Shown piece by piece: positions 60,560-64,000 of a DNA stretch of 64,000 nucleotides (position 1 is its first letter; the number at the start of each line of letters is the position of its first letter). Under the pieces are notes generated by a model. The model searched no databases, was not told the DNA's origin, and was given only the letters and a program-made list of their open reading frames with translations. Position numbers and translations under genes: made by a program. Source of the stretch: Mantis religiosa (lineage: Eukaryota; Arthropoda; Insecta; Mantodea; Mantidae); NCBI GenBank assembly GCA_030765055.1, contig CM060958.1, forward strand, positions 219,501 to 283,500, written 5' to 3'.

Positions 60560-61801
60560 CGAGGGTTATTCAATAAAGAATGACCATAAATTTTTACGGT
60601 CATAATTTTTCGCACTAAATTTCAATCTTATTACATTCTGTTAGCTTAATGTGAAACAAACAGGCAGTTGTAGTTTCATTGTTGATTTTCCTGGTTTCCA
60701 CCTGTGAGAACCAGGCAAATTCAGACATGTTCAGTATCGCCTACCGCTGCAATGGAGGTAACACGCGAGGAGCAATATGCTGCTTTGAAATTCTGCTTTC
60801 TTGTCTAATCTTCAGTTGAGACCTATACAATGTTACAGGAGGCCTATGGAGAGTTCTTCCCTTAAGCACAGCTCATAGGTGGTTTAAAATGTTTAAAGAG
60901 GGGAGACAATTTCAAAGGAAGGTGGACTCGGTGCTCCAGTTACTGCTCTTACGGAAGAAAACGTCAACACTGCTGCCTCTGCCATTGTGAGAGCATCGAC
61001 GAATTACCTTAAGATCACTTCCTGAAATACTGAACATTTCATTGTGTGCCACCCACACGTTGGTGACAAACTTTACACATGAGACGTATTTGTGCGCGAT
61101 GGGCTCCAAGACTATTCCCGAACTAAAGGACATACACATGCAGTTAAAGTTGATGTTAGAGGAAGATCCAAAGTCTCAAACGTAATCACTGCTGATGAAA
61201 CTTTGCTACATCATTTTGATCGTGACAGCAAACAGCAAAGCTCAGTGTGGAAATCGCCTTCATCGCCAACCCCCAAAAAGCAAAAGTGATTGCTTCTGCT
61301 GGGAAAGTTACGATCATTTCATTTGATATTCAGGAATGGTTTATCAGCATGTTGTACCTGCACACACATCAGTAACTGGATAATTCTACAGGGATGTCCT
61401 GAAAACATTGCAAGTCCATATCAGGCGCAAAAGGCCACAATTTCGTGAAGCAGGCTGGATGCTGCACAACGATAGTGCGCGGCCGCATATTGCCAATGTT
61501 ACGTGAAGTACATTCCTCATCCTCCCTATAGTCCGGATTTAGCCCCATGTGACCTTTTTCTATATCCTAACTTGAAGAAACGCCTTCGTGTGAGGCATTA
61601 TCCATCATCACAAGCAGTGGTGAAGGCTGCGGAGTCTATTTTGTAGGATCTCTCAAAAATGGTTTACAGCATGACTTTGAAGATTGGCAGAAACGCTGGG
61701 ACAAGTGCATCCCATTCAGGGGAGACGAACCATCAAAATTATGAGAATGAGTAAAGGTATGTTGTCAAAAAAACTGGTCATTCTTTATTGAACGGCCCTC
61801 G
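60560..61801 (+). pseudogene. Mariner transposon, full length (copy 4)
   Basis: 1242 bp between TA dinucleotides (60558-60559, 61802-61803) with inverted ends CGAGGGTTATTCAATAAAG and CGAGGGCCGTTCAATAAAG (the latter on the minus strand). The start codon is ATG 60752 (MEVTREEQYAALKF), but a stop follows within 20 codons, and the helix-turn-helix part is frameshifted. Later segments are ITADETLLHHFDRDSKQQ (first Asp kept, W to L), MLHNDSARPHIANVT (usual HHDNA altered, Asp kept) and YSPDLAP with the third Asp. It gives the reference structure for the family: the other three copies are an end-truncated and two internally deleted versions. Confidence 0.93.
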
Positions 61802-61803
61802 TA

Positions 61804-62598
61804 CACCGCATTCAGCAACACCTGGAGCCAACCAACCGAGGCCGTTTAGCGTGAAGTTTCGGTGATTCTTGTTTCGTAGACAAAGTAATAGAATGAATAG
61901 AATGGATTATTTACTGAAAAATCACTTGCATTCATTAAAGATAAAAGAAAAAGTTTTAAATTAAACTATTAGGTGCACATCAACCGAATAATTTTACATT
62001 TACGTAATCAGAACGTTCTGTAAATTTAGTTTAGTAAGAAATCGTGTTTTACAATTTTTTTTAATCAGCTGTGTCTGAAATTCGTGAGAACGGAGAAGAT
62101 TCCAGCTTGATAACTTGATCCTCTCTCAAGAAGGCAAATTACTGCTTTGAAGCGAACCTGAATTCAGATGCTAAAGAAATGTGACAGTGTTTAATCAAAT
62201 GAAAGAACGATTCAAACAGTATCATATATTCAATACTTTTGGAATTATTGACCCAAAGAAATTGATTACATTCAGAGAAAACTTCCCTGATGACTGAAAT
62301 GTCCATCAAACTACAATCCCATGATCTACTTGAAGTTAAATCAATTACCAGTCATTTGCAATAGTGATACATTCAAAGATAATCCCTCACTCAGTGAACT
62401 ATCAACTTTTTCATACAACACTCCTTTGAGAAAGTTTCCTGAAGTACACAAAACGATGCAAATTGCACTAAGAACTCAAATTCTCACAGACGAGGCAGAG
62501 AGGAGTTTCAGTACATTTAACACCATGGGCCAAGATAGGCTGTTTGTTCTATTCACAAAGAGGAAATTGGTGAAATCTCTAACTTCAACAGAATAATT
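61804..62598 (+). pseudogene. hAT-like transposase C-terminal part (hAT-1, copy 2)
   Basis: Collinear with 40931-41760. The coding trace from about 62195: MKERFKQYHIFNTFGIIDPK, LITFRENFPDD, then PSLSELSTFSYNTPLRKFPE, VHKTMQIALRTQILTDEAER, SFSTFNTMGQDRLFVLFTKR and KLVKSLTSTE. The AERSFSTFN...MGQDRL segment is the hAT dimerisation core and is intact here, unlike in copy 1. It lacks the catalytic domain. It ends where a SINE-C has inserted. Confidence 0.8.
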
Positions 62599-62612
62599 TA
62601 AATAAAAGGATA

Positions 62613-63056
62613 GTCAGACTGAAAAATTCAATGCCATTGCCGGGATTTGAATCACATATCTGATTTCTGTCCAGTCGCTCTAAACCATTGAGCAACTATG
62701 GCCATCGTGCCGATGCGACAAATTCTTTCATAGTGCGACCTATGAGAGAAATTCCTACGGCTAGTGTGAAAGAACAATTTCCATTAATTGACCTAATAGT
62801 GGTCCGAACCATAAAGCCCGGGCCTTAAAGTACTTACAGTATAGTAAGTTGTCATTAAGCTAGTTGTCTCATGTGTTTTATGAGAACTCCAAGTGGTTTA
62901 CCGGGAAAAACGATTCAGTTGGAGAATTTAATGTCATTTTGGCACGTTGGCTATAGTAGCTCAAAGGTTTAGAGCGGCTGGACGGAGACCAGAAAATCCA
63001 TGGTTCAAATCCCGGCTATGGTATTGAATTTTTCACTCTACCTCTACCCTTTCATT
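62613..63056. repeat. SINE-C inverted pair
   Basis: Left unit antisense (62613-62735): GACTGAAAAATTCAATGCC, GGGATTTGAATCACA, ACCATTGAGCAACTATGGCC. Right unit sense: spacer CATAAAGCCCGGGCCTTAAA, GGTTTACCGGGAAAAACG, then tRNA-like CTATAGTAGCTCAAAGG, TTTAGAGCGGCTGGACGG, GGTTCAAATCCCGGC and the ATTGAATTTTTCA tail. This is the clearest two-headed arrangement in the window. Confidence 0.75.
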
Positions 63057-63419
63057 TAAAAATTAGTTTTTAAAATCTATTAATTTATGTCCTTGGCAAA
63101 ATAATCAAATTTTATTTGTTTTTAGCTGTTTGGTATTGACCTGGAAATATAATTCTGGTGTATACTCTCAGGTATAATCTGGTTTATTTTACTGAAAATA
63201 CAATATGTTTACAAGTAATGCTTCTCACCAGCCTTAAGTAGTTAACGTATACTTGATCATCGAAAGTGCTGGACCATGGAAGACTTAAGTAAATGTAGCG
63301 TCATTACGTCATTTCAATATTTTTTACTAGATAGACACTAAACAATGTGTCTAAAGTCACTATCCATTTCAATGAAAACGCAATATTTTGTTTTTCTTTT
63401 CAGATACTGGTATCTTAGT
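63057..63419. other. Spacer; first 120 bp shared with 1146-1260
   Basis: TTTCATTTAAAAATTA, then TATTGACCTGGA and AATTCTGGTGTATACT occur downstream of SINE-C both here and at 1.15-1.26 kb. The rest is unrecognised. Confidence 0.5.
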
Positions 63420-64000
63420 ATGTTTAGCACAGAAGAACGGGTTGCCATTCTTTGTGCACGGGTACGCGGATAGTCACATGAAGACGACAGAGCGGAATTT
63501 ACCCGTAAATTCCACACCCTAGCCCCATCAAGGGCACACATTCGTCTGCTTGAACAACTTAGCGCACCGGCAGTATGTGTGATGACACGTCCTGGACGAC
63601 CACACGTCTTGGCAGAAACAGTGCAGCAGGTTCAAATTGCCAGTGATAGGAATTCGAAGGCATAAATTCGACGCCTCAGTAGGAAATTGAACGTCCCTCG
63701 CAATACGCTGGAAAATTCTACGTTTCACTCTACGAAAACATCCGTACCACATTCAAGTTTTGCCCCAATTTAAGGACGAGCATTTCGCCCATCGTCGGGC
63801 AATGTGTTATGACCTCCTGGAATGTGTAGAGAATGAGAATTTAATGGGCAACATTTTATTCTCCGATGAAGCCACTTTCCACGTTTGTGGGAGAGTGTAC
63901 AGACAACAGCCGAATATGGGCATATGAAGAACCACATGAGGTATCGGAGTGGAAACGTGATACACCAAAAGTTAATTTTTGGTTGGGTATGACAAACGCA
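63420..64000 (+). pseudogene. IS630/Tc1-like transposase, 5' part, running off the window
   Basis: Starts at ATG 63420 (MFSTEERVAILCARVRG) with a stop directly after. Then in several frames: EFTRKFHTLAPSRAHIRLLE, TRPGRPHVLAETVQQVQIAS, IRRLSRKLNVPRNTL (helix-turn-helix recognition helix), HRRAMCYDLLECVENENLMG, NILFSDEATFHVCGRVYRQQ and DTPKVNFWLGM. The FSDEATFH box holds the first catalytic Asp of the DDE domain. The MFSTEERV start and FSDEATF box are typical of transposases abundant in insect genomes. At least four breaks in about 580 bp. The other two catalytic residues lie beyond the window. Confidence 0.85.

Overview
The window looks like intergenic, repeat-saturated DNA from an insect nuclear genome. 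It is AT-rich, with no intact host gene, no complete tRNA or rRNA gene and no bacterial-style operon. Almost every recognisable protein trace comes from animal transposable elements: mariner and Tc1-like DNA transposons, two hAT-like families, non-LTR retrotransposons (Jockey-type, RNase H-bearing I-type and CR1-like), a Penelope-like element, one solo LTR and several tRNA-derived SINE-like families. The repeat-derived peptides resemble ones I remember from cockroach/termite gene sets. That is recollection, not a search result, so the order-level guess (Blattodea) is weak; insect is stronger.

Layout. 1-8.9 kb: a Jockey-type LINE tail, then a mosaic of SINE-like units and AT-rich DNA, with one copy of a diverged long repeat ('B-repeat', 6.9-8.2 kb). 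8.9-16.2 kb: antisense I-type LINE remnant, Penelope-like element with inverted ends, CR1-like LINE tail. 16.4-20.4 kb: diverged tandem array with units of about 1.1 kb, interrupted by a (GT)49 tract. 20.6-39.7 kb: a tandem duplication with a period of about 13.4 kb (segment C, then D, then C again, then the start of D) carrying two mariner copies with the same internal deletion. D holds nested SINEs and two Tc1-like elements. 39.7-41.8 kb: a mariner plus hAT block that recurs at 60.6-62.6 kb. 43.1-51.5 kb: a further copy of the B-repeat and D segments. 51.8-52.4 kb: a complete 532-bp SINE-like element with target-site duplication (TSD). 53.2-58.9 kb: a nearly full-length but dead RNase H-bearing LINE. 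59-64 kb: DDE transposase fragments, a foldback repeat, the second mariner/hAT block, a SINE-C pair and the start of another transposase running off the edge.

Nothing here works as a pathway; the value is in the nested insertions. Paired copies give empty sites, TSDs and relative ages. The best-supported novel-looking items are: a tRNA-related repeat family (called SINE-C here) that repeatedly forms head-to-head palindromes, one of them flanked by a 14-bp TSD and matched by an empty site; a 532-bp SINE-like family (SINE-B) with clear TSDs and a TCCTAA-type tail; and an unidentified GC-rich element of about 528 bp inserted into SINE-B with its own 9-bp TSD. SINE-A to SINE-H, B-repeat, segment C and segment D are working labels used only in this annotation. 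All comparisons were made by eye, so percentages are not given and boundaries without a stated TSD are approximate.
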